A stretch of DNA of 64,000 bases from Cafeteria roenbergensis (lineage: Eukaryota; Sar; Bigyra; Bicosoecida; Cafeteriaceae): contig VLTN01000001.1 in NCBI GenBank assembly GCA_008330645.1, forward strand, positions 1,240,001 to 1,304,000, given 5' to 3'. Below, one piece after another: positions 9,801-20,069 of the stretch. The first letter of the stretch is position 1. Each line of letters starts with the position of its first letter. A program made the translations under genes and the position numbers. The notes beneath the pieces are model-generated. The model saw only the letters and a list, made by a program, of their open reading frames with translations, made no database searches and was not told the DNA's origin.

Positions 9801-12239
9801 GCGGCAGAGCCCCTGGTCCGCTTTGTGCGGGCGTACGAGGCTCTGCCCGGCTCGGAGCTGGCCAAGGAGGCCAGTGCCAGCGCGCTCAGGGCAGGCCGCG
9901 GGGCTCGGGTGGGCATGGCGGTGGACGCCATCGTGTGCCGCGCCCCAGACTTCCCCTCGGCCTGCGACGTGGTCGTGGAGCTGCTAGTGCGCGACCGGTC
10001 TGCCCGGGATGGTGGGGGGGGCGTGGAAGTGCCTGCGGACGCGTGGGGCCGCCACGCGGGTTCCGCCGCTGGCGGGCAGGGCGGGGCGGAGGATTTCCCC
10101 GAAGCGGAGGAGGACGAGGAGGACGAAGCTGCGGCGTCTGCAGAGGCGGCCGCTGCCGCAGAAGAGGCGGCCGCCGGCGCCTGGACCGTGGTGCGGGGCG
10201 CTGCGGCGGCTGCCTTCTGCGAGAAGCCCGAGCTCAAGACGGCCTCCCCCGAGGCCGCCGTACTCCCAGCGGGTGCCACTGTGACGCTGCGCGGGGACCG
10301 TCTGCTTGGGCTCCTGCAGAAGGACCCGCTGGCGCGAGAGGCAGCCGCCCGTGTGGTGCGCGAGGTGGAGGAGGCGATGGCCGCCAAGGAGGAGGAGGAG
10401 GCTGCAGAGGCGGCGCGGCAGGCTGAGGAGCTGTACGGGGGCGCCGCCGGAGGGGCGGGTGCCTTCGAGGGCAAGGACAGCGACGACGCCGACGCCGACG
10501 CCGACGCCGCGTTCGAGGGCGGCTCCGTCGCTGACGGCAGCGGTCCCGGCCGCGCTGGCGGGGCAGCCTCTGCGCGTCGGCACGAGCGGCTGCGGGTGCG
10601 AGAGCCTGTGTGCGGCCCAGACAGCCCGGCCGCCACTCTCATCCGCTGGCGTATCCTGAACCCCGGCGCAGACGAGGCGGACTCGGTGGTGACCGACCCA
10701 CAGCCGTGCTGGTGGAGCTTGGGCTTCGAGGAGGCGCCCGCGCCGGACAGCGGCGAAGCTGCGGCCGAGGGCGCGTCGGCGGGCGGCGCCAGCGCCGTGT
10801 CGGTCGGGGCGACGTCTGCCCAGATGCTGGCAGGCGGGGGCGGAGGCGAGGAGAGCGGCGAGCCGGTGCTGGGAGAGTTCTCGGCAGAGCTGATCACGAC
10901 CCTTCCAGCGATGGACCCGGCGCTGCTCCCCGCGGCTTCGGCCGGCGCCCCGCTCGTGGTCTGGCCGGAGCTTTCCCCCAACGGCATGCAGTGGGTTGCC
11001 TTCAGGAGGGCAGCGCTAGAGGGCGTGTGCCCCGTGCTGGAGGGAATTGCGCGCCCGGCGGTTGTTCCAATGTGCCCGGGCAGCGGGTCGGATGGGGCGG
11101 GGGCATGCGCCTTGCACGTGCAGGGCGCTGGCTGCGTCGACACAGGGAGCGTGCTCGCCAGGCTGGCCCTCGTCGAGGCCTCGGAGCAGCCCGAAGCAGC
11201 TGCGCAGGCGGCAGAGACCACTGTCCAGCTGGCCGTGGCGGGCGACGGGCTGGTCTCCGCCGGGCGGTCGCTGTTCGACGCCCTGCAGGCATCGGGCCTG
11301 GTGCCAGTCGGGGGCTGGGCCACGTTCGAGGTGGACGTGTCCTTCGATGGCGGCGAGCGGTTCCTGGCCCTGCCGGACGGTTCGTCGATCATCACGGTGG
11401 TCGACGGCCAGGCGACGCCGGTGCTCCAGCCGCTGCTTCCTGCCGACGTGCCCTTCTGGCTCGGGGTCGACGTCGGCTTCGCGGAGGGGGGTGCCGCCGG
11501 GGGGAGCGACGAGGCGTTGGCTCGCCCGCGGTGGATGGAGGCGCCTGGCGTGATGGAATCGCTCGTCGTTTCGGTTCGGGCCACTGGCACAGGCGCGAGC
11601 CCCGTCGGACCCGCGGCTGCTCTCGCGATCGAGGAGCAAACCGACGAAGCCTCTGGTGCCGCCCAGCTCGGAGTCCACGTGGACATGGGCGCGGCGGTGG
11701 AGGCCGCCGCTGCGGTCAGCAGCGACGCCGAGGAGTGGGCAGCGCCGCTCATGCTCGAGGCCGACATTGGGCTTGCGGGATTCGCTGGGCTTGGCCGCGA
11801 GGCATCGCCAGCCGCCGCTCCTGCTTCGCTCTTCTCGGCGTCCAGGTGCTCCGTGTCGGCAGTTGGGCCCAAGAAGATCGGTCCGGGCGCCGCGCTTGAT
11901 ATTTCTGTGACGGGGCTGGCCACCAGCCGGATTGCGGCCGACGCGGTGGCGGCCGCGCAGGCACGAGTGTGGGTCTCGACGGAGGACGGCCAGTCTCCTG
12001 CTTCCGGAGACGGGCTGGTTCTCGAGGCCTCGGCCGAAGCTGCAGACGGCTGGGCGGAGGCCGTGGGCAGTGCGGAAGCGGAGGGCGGCGCAGGCAGAGC
12101 AGCCGCTGTGGTGCACGTGAAGGCCACCCTGCCCTCCATCGACGAGGGCCTCAAGCCTGGCGAGCAGTCCTTCAGTGTTTCCTTCGACAAGGGCCTTTCG
12201 TGGAGTCAGTTGGCGCGCGCCAAGGTGGCGAAGAAGTGA
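6807..12239 (+). CDS. RCC1-repeat protein with IPT/TIG-like C-terminus (3 exons)
   Basis: Model: exons 6807-7004, 7178-7636 and 7980-12239, 1,638 aa, phase 0 at both junctions; donors GTGAGC and GTGAGT, acceptors TGCAG and CGCAG. The ATG at 6807 has a good context (GGCCATGG). The first about 360 residues carry RCC1-type blades, each with the typical G-x-G-Q-L-G ending: ANEHGQCGLG, GSEGQLGLG, GQSGQLGIG, NSRGQLGTG, ARNGQLGHDG. A long Ala/Gly/Glu-rich disordered middle follows. The last about 700 residues contain beta-rich segments resembling IPT/TIG immunoglobulin-like repeats (EVDVSFDGGERF; SFSVSFDKGLSWSQ), a fold that often binds DNA or other proteins. RCC1 blades commonly act as scaffolds or exchange factors. 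Role unknown. The introns hold long poly-C tracts. Confidence 0.82.
7718..7735 (+). repeat. Poly-C run (18 C) in intron 2 of the RCC1-repeat gene
   Basis: Eighteen consecutive C residues within the intron that spans 7637-7979. More C runs of 6-8 follow between 7867 and 7956. They may serve as an unusual C-only polypyrimidine tract and are prone to sequencing and replication slippage. Confidence 0.9.
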
Positions 12240-12563
12240 CGCTTAGGCGCGTGTGGGATCCGCGATTCGATGGGTGTTGGCCTGGCAAACAATGCAGCGT
12301 GCATCATGGGTGACAAAGTTTGCGACTCACGCACTGGCCAGGAGTGCCACGGCGGGGTGCTGTGCGCCGCCGGTGCCACGGCGTCGAGGCACACGGAGTT
12401 CGCCGTTGAGCAGTTCAATCGCGCTCTCCGGCAGAGCAACGAGCCCCACTCTCTAAACGTCTCGAGGTGCTCGAAAGTTCCCACAGCAGCCGCAGCACCA
12501 GGCCCAGGACCGGGAACTGGGGCCTCTTGCGCGGACCACTGTTGAGCCTGTCACCCAGCCGCC
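12240..12563. other. Intergenic, nothing recognised
   Basis: About 324 bp between the RCC1-repeat gene and the nucleoporin-like gene on the same strand. No promoter element, RNA or repeat was recognised. Confidence 0.35.
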
Positions 12564-15500
12564 ATGGCCGCGGCTCGTGGTCCAGCAGCTCCCGACAATC
12601 AGGTCTTCGTCGATGTCCTGGACCCGAAGCACGTCATGGAGACTCGGGACGGCGTGCCACCCCCAGTGCGGATGGCCCGAGTCACAGAGGACACTGTGGT
12701 TGCCCCAGCACTGGATGAGGCCGAGCTGGCGGAAGCGCACCGCGTCCCGCTGGGCCCATGGCACCAGGTGATGCCGCCAGTGCCCGCGGACAGCATTTCT
12801 ACCTCGCTCGAGCCGCCCCTCATGGCCACAAGCCAGTGGTACCAGGTGGCAGTCGTGTCCACTCCCAGCGGTGAGCATGCACCCGCTGCGCTGGCGCCAG
12901 TCTGCATGCGCGCGGCGGCTGGCAGGCCCATTCTTGAGTGTGCCAAGGTTTTCTTGTGGTCGCTGCCGCGCTTGGCCACCGCCCTCCCCTGCTGCCATGT
13001 GCGCGCGCCTGCGTCCCGCAACCCGTCGCAGGAATCACGAGCATGCGCATCAGGGACTGGTCCAGCACTGTGTCCAACCTGCACGAGCGCTGGCAAGCGG
13101 TTCACGAGGAGCTCACCGGCGACGAGCTGATCAAGACCGCAGGCCTGCCCGCCTCGGACATGGCGGGAGGCGGGCCGCTCCTTGCCCGCCTGAGCCTCCC
13201 AGCCCAGCCAGAGTGCCTCGATATCGAGCCCCACCTGCAGACGGTGTTGGCCTGCATCTGCGACGGCCACCCATGGGTGATTCCGATGGCAGCGCTCATG
13301 CCCAACTGCGCCGCGGCCGCGGAGGCATACGCCGAGAACGAGGGCGCCACCGGGAAGCAGCTGATGGAGGATCCGGAAGAGGAGGAGGCGGAGGCGCAGC
13401 AAGACGCGGAGAGCGAGCAGGACTCTTCCGATGACGAGCAGGACGCGGGCGACGATGGGCCCTTCTCGTACGACCCGTTGGACGCGGAGACCTTCACGGC
13501 CATCGCCGCAGGCGCGGAGTACTTTCCCGAGTACATGCTTCCGGGGACCGGGGGTACCGTCAACGTTCACTGCCGGTGGGCAGGCCTGCCCAAGGGAGTC
13601 CGCTGGGAAACGTTGGAGTGGAGGGGTGTCGCTCATGGCTGCGGCGCGCTGATCCTGCTAATGGGAATGCACGAGGCACCCCCAGGCGGCGTTGCAGCGG
13701 CCGCTGCTGGCGGTGACAGCGCCGGCGCCCGGGAAGTCGCGGTGCTGGATGCGAATTCGGGGTGCTGCTTGCTCCGGTCCGGGCCGCTGCGGGGCCTGAC
13801 TTCCGCGGGCTGGGCCCCGGCAGGGAAGGGCAACAGGAGCCCCAAGGCCGGCTGCAAGTCTTCCGACCTTGGCGGGGGCGCCCTTATTGGGATGGAGGAC
13901 GGCTCTCTCAGCGTCTGGGCATGTGGCGCGGCGATGCGGGAGGCACGCGCCAGTTGCCTAGCAACCTCCAGGCAGGAGTGGGAGCCCGTGGTGTGCGGCC
14001 CGGAGACGATGAAGCTCCTGATTCGAACGAATGTGCCCGATGAGGGCTCCCTGGTCCGCATCGGCGACCGCAGCTCCAACACTGGCATCTGGGGCGGGTT
14101 CCTCGCTCCGGGGCACGAGCTCGTGTTCATCAAGCGCATGTTCCGGCACCGTCCTGTGCGGGCGCGATGCTCGCCCCTGCTGCTGGGGTGGCGCCCAGCG
14201 GCCAATGGCCCGCTGGCCAAGGTACCGCCCGGCGGATGTGCCGCTCGCTTTCCCGGCGCGAACGCTGACTGCGGGGGCACTCTCGCCATGGCTGTGCTTT
14301 CCCAGGACGACACCGGCCTCGACCTTCGAGCGACCAAGGCTTTTCACCCCATCGATTCGCTCTCGAGCGCCGTGGAGCAGCAACCTGCAAAGTTCTTGCC
14401 GATGATCCGCGCGGGCGAATTCGACGACGACGACGCGTTGAGCCACTCCGACCAGCCGGCGGTGGCCGGCGCAGGCCTCAATGGCCACGAGAACGATGAG
14501 CTTGGCCGCGGGTTCGCCGGCTTTCAGAACTGGCAGCTCTCATTGCTGGGCGAGGTGGTGCCGCCCCAGCACCAGGCCAGTGCTGTCGAGGCGCGGACCA
14601 AGGCCCGGTTCATGGTCGCCGGGCACGACAGGTCCGGGTTCGCGTTCGTGGGCCACACTGCTGGGTCAAAGGTCGGCGTGTTGTGCCCGTGGTTTCCCGC
14701 TTCAGAAGCGGAGCCCGAGACCAGGGTTTGCCGCCTCGGCAGCTGGCGCTCGATCGATGTCACAGCGCAGCCCCAGGGAACTGGCGTCGGCGTGGAGCCC
14801 AAGGTGCTCTGCGCCACAGACGGCAGCCAGCCTCTGATCACCTCGCTCGCCTTCGCCGACTGCGACTCCAACCTCATCCCGCCGAGCAAGTTGCTGATGC
14901 CGGCGGCAGCCGGTGGCCAAAGGTGCGGCACCGTCTTTGCCACTTCCAACTGGGGCAGCTTCGAGGGGTTCAGCGTGCTCGACAGCAGAATGCCAAGGAC
15001 CGGCTTCGAGGCTTCCCAGCTGAGCACGCTTCGCCGCAGGTGCATGGTCGCCGAGCCCCTCAGGTCGCGATGTGCCGTCGCCATGGGGCCGGGCGCGGAC
15101 GCGCCGTCTGGAGTGCCTTCGGGCCAGCAGTGGCTGGACATCGCGGCCGTGACCCCCTTGCGCCCGCCGCCGACAGTTGGTGAAGGGTGGGAGGGCATTG
15201 CTGAGATGACCACCGACGCCATCGGCGATGACTCTGGCCACTACTTCGGCCACGCCTGGAAGCTCATGGACGCCCAGGCTGGCTTCGCGGCGCAGCTGCG
15301 CGATCCCTACGGCTCAGTCGCGCGGCTGGAGCTCTCGCCAGAGTCACTGGCGCCGCATGGAGCCAGTCTTTGGGCATACGCTGACTGGCGCCTGGTGGGC
15401 AGAGCAGCCTCCACATGGCCGGCGGTGGCTTCCGGGCGAGTTCTCCCTGCTGGAGCGTGCGCCGAAGAGGAGGAGGACGAGGAGTACGAGGATGGGGAGC

Positions 15501-16506
15501 TGGTTGTTGCCCACCAAGGCCAAGGCGACCAAGGCACCGGGCCGGAGGAGGAGGAGGAGGAGGGCGACGAGGAGTTCAAGCCAGCCTCGCCCGCAGCCGC
15601 ACCAGCCCCGGCCCCAGCGGCGTCGGCGGCAGCGCCGGCGTCCAACCCGTTCGGGGGGGGCTCGTTCGGAGGCGCCTCGGCGGCGTTCCCAGCAGCCGCA
15701 CCAGCCCCGGCCCCGGCGGCGTCGGCGGCAGCGCCGGCGTCCAACCCGTTCGGGGGGGGCTCGTTCGGAGGCGCCTCGGCGGCGTTCCCAGCAGCCGCAC
15801 CAGCCCCGGCCCCGGCGGCGTCGGCGGCAGTGCCGGCGTCCAACCCGTTCGGGGGGGGCTCGTTCGGAGGCGCCTCGGCGGCGTTCCCAGCAGCCGCACC
15901 AGCCCCGGCCCCGGCGGCGTCGGCGGCAGCGCCGGCGTCCAACCCGTTCGGGGGGGGCTCGTTCGGAGGCGCCTCGGCGGCGTTCCCAGCAGCCGCACCA
16001 GCCCCGGCCCCGGCGGCGTCGGCGTCGGCGGCAGCGCCGGCGTCCAACCCGTTCGGGGGGGGCTCGTTCGGAGGCGCCTCGGCGGCGTTCCCAGCAGCCG
16101 CACCAGCCCCGGCCCCGGCGGCGTCGGCGGCAGCGCCGGCGTCCAACCCGTTCGGGGGGGGCTCGTTCGGAGACGCCTCGGCGGCGTTCCCAGCAGCCGC
16201 ACCAGCCCCGGCCCCAGCGGCGTCGGCGGCAGCGCCGGCGTCCAACCCGTTCGGGGGGGGCTCGTTCGGAGGCGCCTCGGCGGCGTTCCCAGCAGCCGCA
16301 CCAGCCCCGGCCCCGGCGGCATCGGCGGCAGCGCCGGCGTCCAACCCGTTCGGGGGGGGCTCGTTCGGAGGCGCCTCGGCGGCGTTCCCAGCAGCCGCAC
16401 CAGCCCCGGCCCCGGCGGCGTCGGCGGCAGTGCCGGCGTCCAACCCGTTCGGGGGGTCCAAGACCACGTTCTCAACGGCGCTGTCTCCGGCGCCTGCGGC
16501 GCCTGC

Positions 16507-16542
<36 letters not shown>

Positions 16543-19500
16543 GTCGCCCCTGGCGCAGGCTGCAGAAGCACACTCATTCGACAGATCGTCGGCAGAGCCC
16601 CCGGCACCCAAGCCTGCTGCAGCCGCGACTGGCTCGCTGGACACAGGCGCTGCTGGTCAAGCAACGCGTGACTCGATGGAAGCCGCAGCACTTGGCTCGG
16701 GCGCTGACGCGGGTGCCCCTGCTGCTCGTGTTGGTGACCAGAGTACCGTCCTCGCAAGTCGCTCTGGTCTTCGAGCCCAGGCCGGAAACTCCGCGGAGCG
16801 AGCCCTTCGCCGCCGCGACGAGCTGCTTGCCCAGCGAGCCCTGCCCCCTCCGCCAGTTGCCCCCAAGCGCTCTGCTCATGACGGTGTTGCCATGGCCGAG
16901 CGCGGCTGGGACTTGGCCTTGTCTGGCCAGTTCGAGAGCATGCTTGAACCGCTGCGCACGTACGCGCACAAGCTGGACAAGGACACGCGCAAGAGGCGCA
17001 AGGCCCAGGGCAACCCAGCGACCATCGCCAAGCTTGACGAGAAGCTCTTCCGGTACGCCAAGGACTTGGATTTGGCTCTGCGTGACGCTGCGGGCTCCGA
17101 CGGTGCGGCTGCGGGCCTCTCCCAGTCCCTTGTGGAACTGCTCGTGAAGTCTACACAAAACGCCGTGGACGCCGCAGTCGATCGTGAGGCCGACGAGCTC
17201 GCCCGTGATCGTGCCAAGTGGCTGGATCGGGTCATCCCCGAGGCTGTAGGGGCCGTTGACGACCTCGTGGGCTTGTCCGGCACAGCTCATGCAGCTGTGG
17301 CCGAGGCGTTGACACTTCGCGGAGCAATTCTGGCAGCCGAGGAAAGCGCGGAAGCGGCTGCCGCCATCGCAGAGAACGCCTTGGACCGGGCCAAGTCGGG
17401 AGCCGTCGTGGACCCCCTGACCCAGGAGCTCGGCAGTGAATTGGGCAAGGCCCTGGGATCCTCCAGGGCTGCTGTGGAAGACCTGAGCACCGAGTTCGCG
17501 GCCTTCACGCGCCGGCAGGCGCGCCTCAAGTCGGGAGCAGTGGCGCCGCCCCCCACGCAGGCCAGCCTCGCGCAGCTTCAGGAGCGCGCCTCCCGGCTCG
17601 ACAGCCTGCTGCGTGACCTGGAGAGCTTGGCCCTTCGCGAGCCATCAGCCAGCATGCTCTCCCTGTCGGCGGCTCCCGACCAGCGCGCGTCCGACAGGCC
17701 CATGGCTGCGGCTCCCTCTGCTGGCAAGCAGGCACAGCAGGGCCCCTCAGCCTGGACCTCGCGCGTGCTGCCCCCGCGCCGCAGAGCCGAGGTGCTGGCG
17801 GCTCTGCGAGAGCAGCGCCGCGCCTCGGCGCTGGCCGAACCTGACGCCTCGGCGCTCAAGGCCGGCGGCGGTCCTTCCGCGCGCGACAAGGCTCGCGCCG
17901 CCGCGGTCAGCGCTCGGATGGCCACGCGCGAGGCGGCCAAGCAGAGCTGGCAGCTTGAGGCAAGCGCCAGGGCTCCCGAGCCGGCAGCAGCACCGTCGAT
18001 GGCCTTTGCGGGCATGCCATCTCGCCCGCCGGTCGTGGCTGCAGCTGCCGCAATGCCCTCACCCGCTCCTGCTCCCGCTCCAGCTCCAGCTCCAGCTCCA
18101 GCTCCAGCTCCAGCTCGCGATGAGGCGCCAGCTCCGGAAGCCAGACCCGCCCCGGCGCAAGCCAGCCTCGCGGCATGGGGCGCCCCGGCGACATCAGCTC
18201 CGCCTTCTCGCTCCCAGCCCTTTGCGGCGCCTGCCGCTTCCGCCGCGGCGGCGGCGTTGAGAGCGCCGGCCAGGTCTCCCCTCGACGCCTTCGAGCCGGT
18301 TGACACCTACGACGCCGCGTATGGCGCCGAGGGCGCTGCTGCCAGCAAGCCGCTGTTCCAGCCGTCGCCATCGCCAGGGGGAGGCTCGAGGGCGAACAGA
18401 GAGGCCCGGGCTGAGGCTGCCCGGAAGGCGGCCGAGGAGCAGGAAGCGGCTGCAGAGCCTCTCACGCCGCCGGCCGCCAGTGTGGCTCCGAAGGCAGCTG
18501 GCGGCTTGCCCCGCACCGCAGGGTCGGATTCGCTCTTCGGGGACGGCTTCGGGGCCCGTGATGATGCGGCAGGCGAGCCGGGTGACTGCGGCTACAACAG
18601 CGACCAGGGAGCCGATGGCGGCTTTGACGAAGCAGGGGACGGCGACGGCGACGGCGAGGGCAAGGACGACGGCGCGTATGATGCGGCCCCTGGCGCGCAG
18701 GCGGGGGAGTCCGACTGGTTCAAGCCGTCCGCGAGCGCGCCCCAGCCTGTAGCGGCCTCGGCTGGCTCCGCCGCATTCCCGGGCACGAGCACAGCAGGTG
18801 CCGCGGCGCCCGCCCCTGCGTTCGCCTCCCCGCCCGCCTTCGCCTCCCCGCCCGCCTTCGCGCCGTCGCCGGCTGCCGCCGTGCCTCAACAATTCACCCG
18901 CACCGGGCCAATGAACATTGAAGCGCACGTACGCGCCGCGGAGGCAGTTTACACGGCGGCAGGCTTGCCCCTGCCGCGGAAGGGCGTGCACGCCATGTTC
19001 ACCAAGCACCAAGACCGGGCGTGGGCGGGCATCGGCAAGAAGCTCATCAAGGAGGGCAAGCCTTGGGAGCACCTCATTGCCCAGCACACCGCAAGCCTCA
19101 ACTTCCCGTCGCTGTTGCGGGACCCCGTGGAGGTGATCAAGGAGGCGGCAGGCGGGAGCGCAGCCGCTCCGGCTCCGGCCCCGGCTCCTGCCCCTGCGTT
19201 CGGCAGTGCCACCACGGCATTTGGCGGCGGAGGCGCCTCGGCCTTTGGCGGAGGAGGGGGCGCTGGAGGCTCCGCGTTCGGCGGCGGAAGCGCGTTCGGA
19301 GGCGCCGCTGCTCCAGCCGCGTTCGGAGGCGCCGCTGCTCCAGCCGCGTTCGGAGGCGCCGCTGCTCCAGCCGCGTTCGGAGGCGCCGCTGCTCCAGGGA
19401 GCGTTCGCGCGCCCCGGGAGCGTCGCGCCTGTCAGCCACGCGGCTGTCAGTTCGACGGTTTTCGGCCAGGCCTTCGCCCCTGCAGCCTCGACGGCGTTCG

Positions 19501-19745
19501 CGGCCCCGGCCGCGAGCCAGGCATTCGGTCAGTCTGCCGCCCCGAGTGCGTTCGGGGCCTCCGCTATGTTCGGCGGAGGCGCCCCTGCCCCTGCCTCTGC
19601 GCCAGCCCCCGCAGGGGGGTCCATGTTCGGGCAAGGCCAAACAGGTGCATCTCCGTTTGCCGCAGCGGGAGCTGCGCCAGCTCCGGTTTCCGGGTTTGGA
19701 GTCGCTGCTCCCTCGGCAGGAGGGCTAAGCAATGTCTTTGGCTGA
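12564..19745 (+). CDS. FG-repeat nucleoporin-like protein (Nup214/Nup159-like layout), apparent frameshift
   Basis: Model: exon 1 12564-12870 and exon 2 13032-19745, with donor GTGAGC, acceptor TCGCAG and phase 1. The start lies in a strong context (GCCGCCATGG). Allowing a 1-nt frameshift at 19397-19399 gives 2,339 aa. The N-terminal about 900 residues look like a folded, beta-rich region. An acidic linker follows (about 915-955), then nine 33-residue repeats each carrying NPFGGGSFGGAS (about 956-1244), a poly-Ala tract, a charged helical region (about 1400-1640), Pro/Ala-rich linkers and a second FG region (SAFGGG, AFGGAAAP, VFGQAF, MFGGG, SNVFG). Such phenylalanine-glycine repeats form the permeability barrier of the nuclear pore. 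A folded N-terminus followed by FG and helix resembles Nup159/Nup214, but the beta-propeller is not proven. A secretory or matrix FG-like protein is the less likely alternative. Confidence 0.72.
15593..16457 (+). repeat. 99-bp tandem array encoding FG repeats (9 copies)
   Basis: Units begin at 15593, 15692, 15791, 15890, 15989, 16094, 16193, 16292 and 16391. The period is exactly 99 bp except for one 105-bp unit with a duplicated GTCGGC. The copies differ by only a few bases (GCG/GTG and GGC/GAC changes). Each encodes 33 residues with one NPFGGGSFG motif. Every unit contains a run of eight G, a likely slippage point. Near identity implies recent expansion or homogenisation by unequal exchange. 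Confidence 0.97.
16508..16541 (+). repeat. GCT trinucleotide tract (poly-Ala)
   Basis: About eleven GCT units inside the nucleoporin-like gene, encoding an alanine run just after the 99-bp array. It is in frame, so expansion or contraction would only change the Ala count. Confidence 0.9.
18077..18115 (+). repeat. Hexanucleotide CCAGCT repeat (Pro-Ala)
   Basis: About six tandem CCAGCT units encoding an alternating Pro-Ala linker in the disordered C-terminal half of the nucleoporin-like protein. Confidence 0.85.
19292..19398 (+). repeat. 27-bp tandem repeat (4 copies) in C-terminal FG region
   Basis: Copies start at 19292, 19319, 19346 and 19373, each encoding AFGGAAAPA. The last copy ends at the GGG where the reading frame shifts, so slippage in this repeat, in the organism or in the sequencing, is a natural explanation for the shift. 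Confidence 0.92.
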
Positions 19746-20069
19746 GCGCGTTGCGTGTGGCAGAAGCGCAGCCCCAAGAGCAGACTTGAGTGCGCAGGGC
19801 GTCAGTGGCCAGCAAACAACAACGCCTGGCGCGGCGCTGACAAGCACTCCAAACTTGCTGGCCACACAGGAGCCCCACAACCGCGGGCCGATGGGCAACG
19901 TTGGCAGCTTGAGCACGGCCCCAGCACCACCCACTGCTGGGCGGGGCGGCCGCCCTCGACCGAACACGCCTGCAGCTTCTGAGTTCGCGGCGCTTGCCTG
20001 CAGAGCACGGCGGCAGCCGGCAGAGCAGCCGAGGTTCCGACGCTGCACCGCTCTCTTTTTGCCCCCAGC
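19746..20069. other. Intergenic, possible 5'UTR intron acceptor
   Basis: About 324 bp between the nucleoporin-like gene and SAS10/UTP3. Just before the SAS10 ATG is a pyrimidine-rich stretch ending in CCCCCAG at 20063-20069, which looks like a splice acceptor and could end a 5'-leader intron. No donor was assigned, and nothing else is recognised. Confidence 0.35.

Noticed and set aside
9338-12190. 950-aa antisense reading frame opposite the RCC1-repeat gene
   Set aside because: Ser/Pro/Thr/Ala low-complexity with no motifs; it is the mirror of a GC-rich coding strand with RCC1 and IPT features.
12871-13031. Open reading frame running from 12938 through the 5' part of the nucleoporin gene
   Set aside because: Replaced by a spliced model: donor GTGAGC at 12871 and acceptor at 13031 join the two frames in phase.
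15593-16457. Possible CRISPR-like or centromeric satellite array
   Set aside because: Units are contiguous, in frame, without spacers, inside a coding exon of a eukaryotic gene.
15307-16644. Repetitive antisense and alternate-frame proteins over the 99-bp array
   Set aside because: They arise because 99 is a multiple of three, so every frame stays open; only the FG frame joins to structured flanks.
19400-19789. C-terminal about 130 residues of the unshifted nucleoporin frame
   Set aside because: Arg/Cys-rich with no FG motifs; the neighbouring frame carries the FG sequence to a stop.
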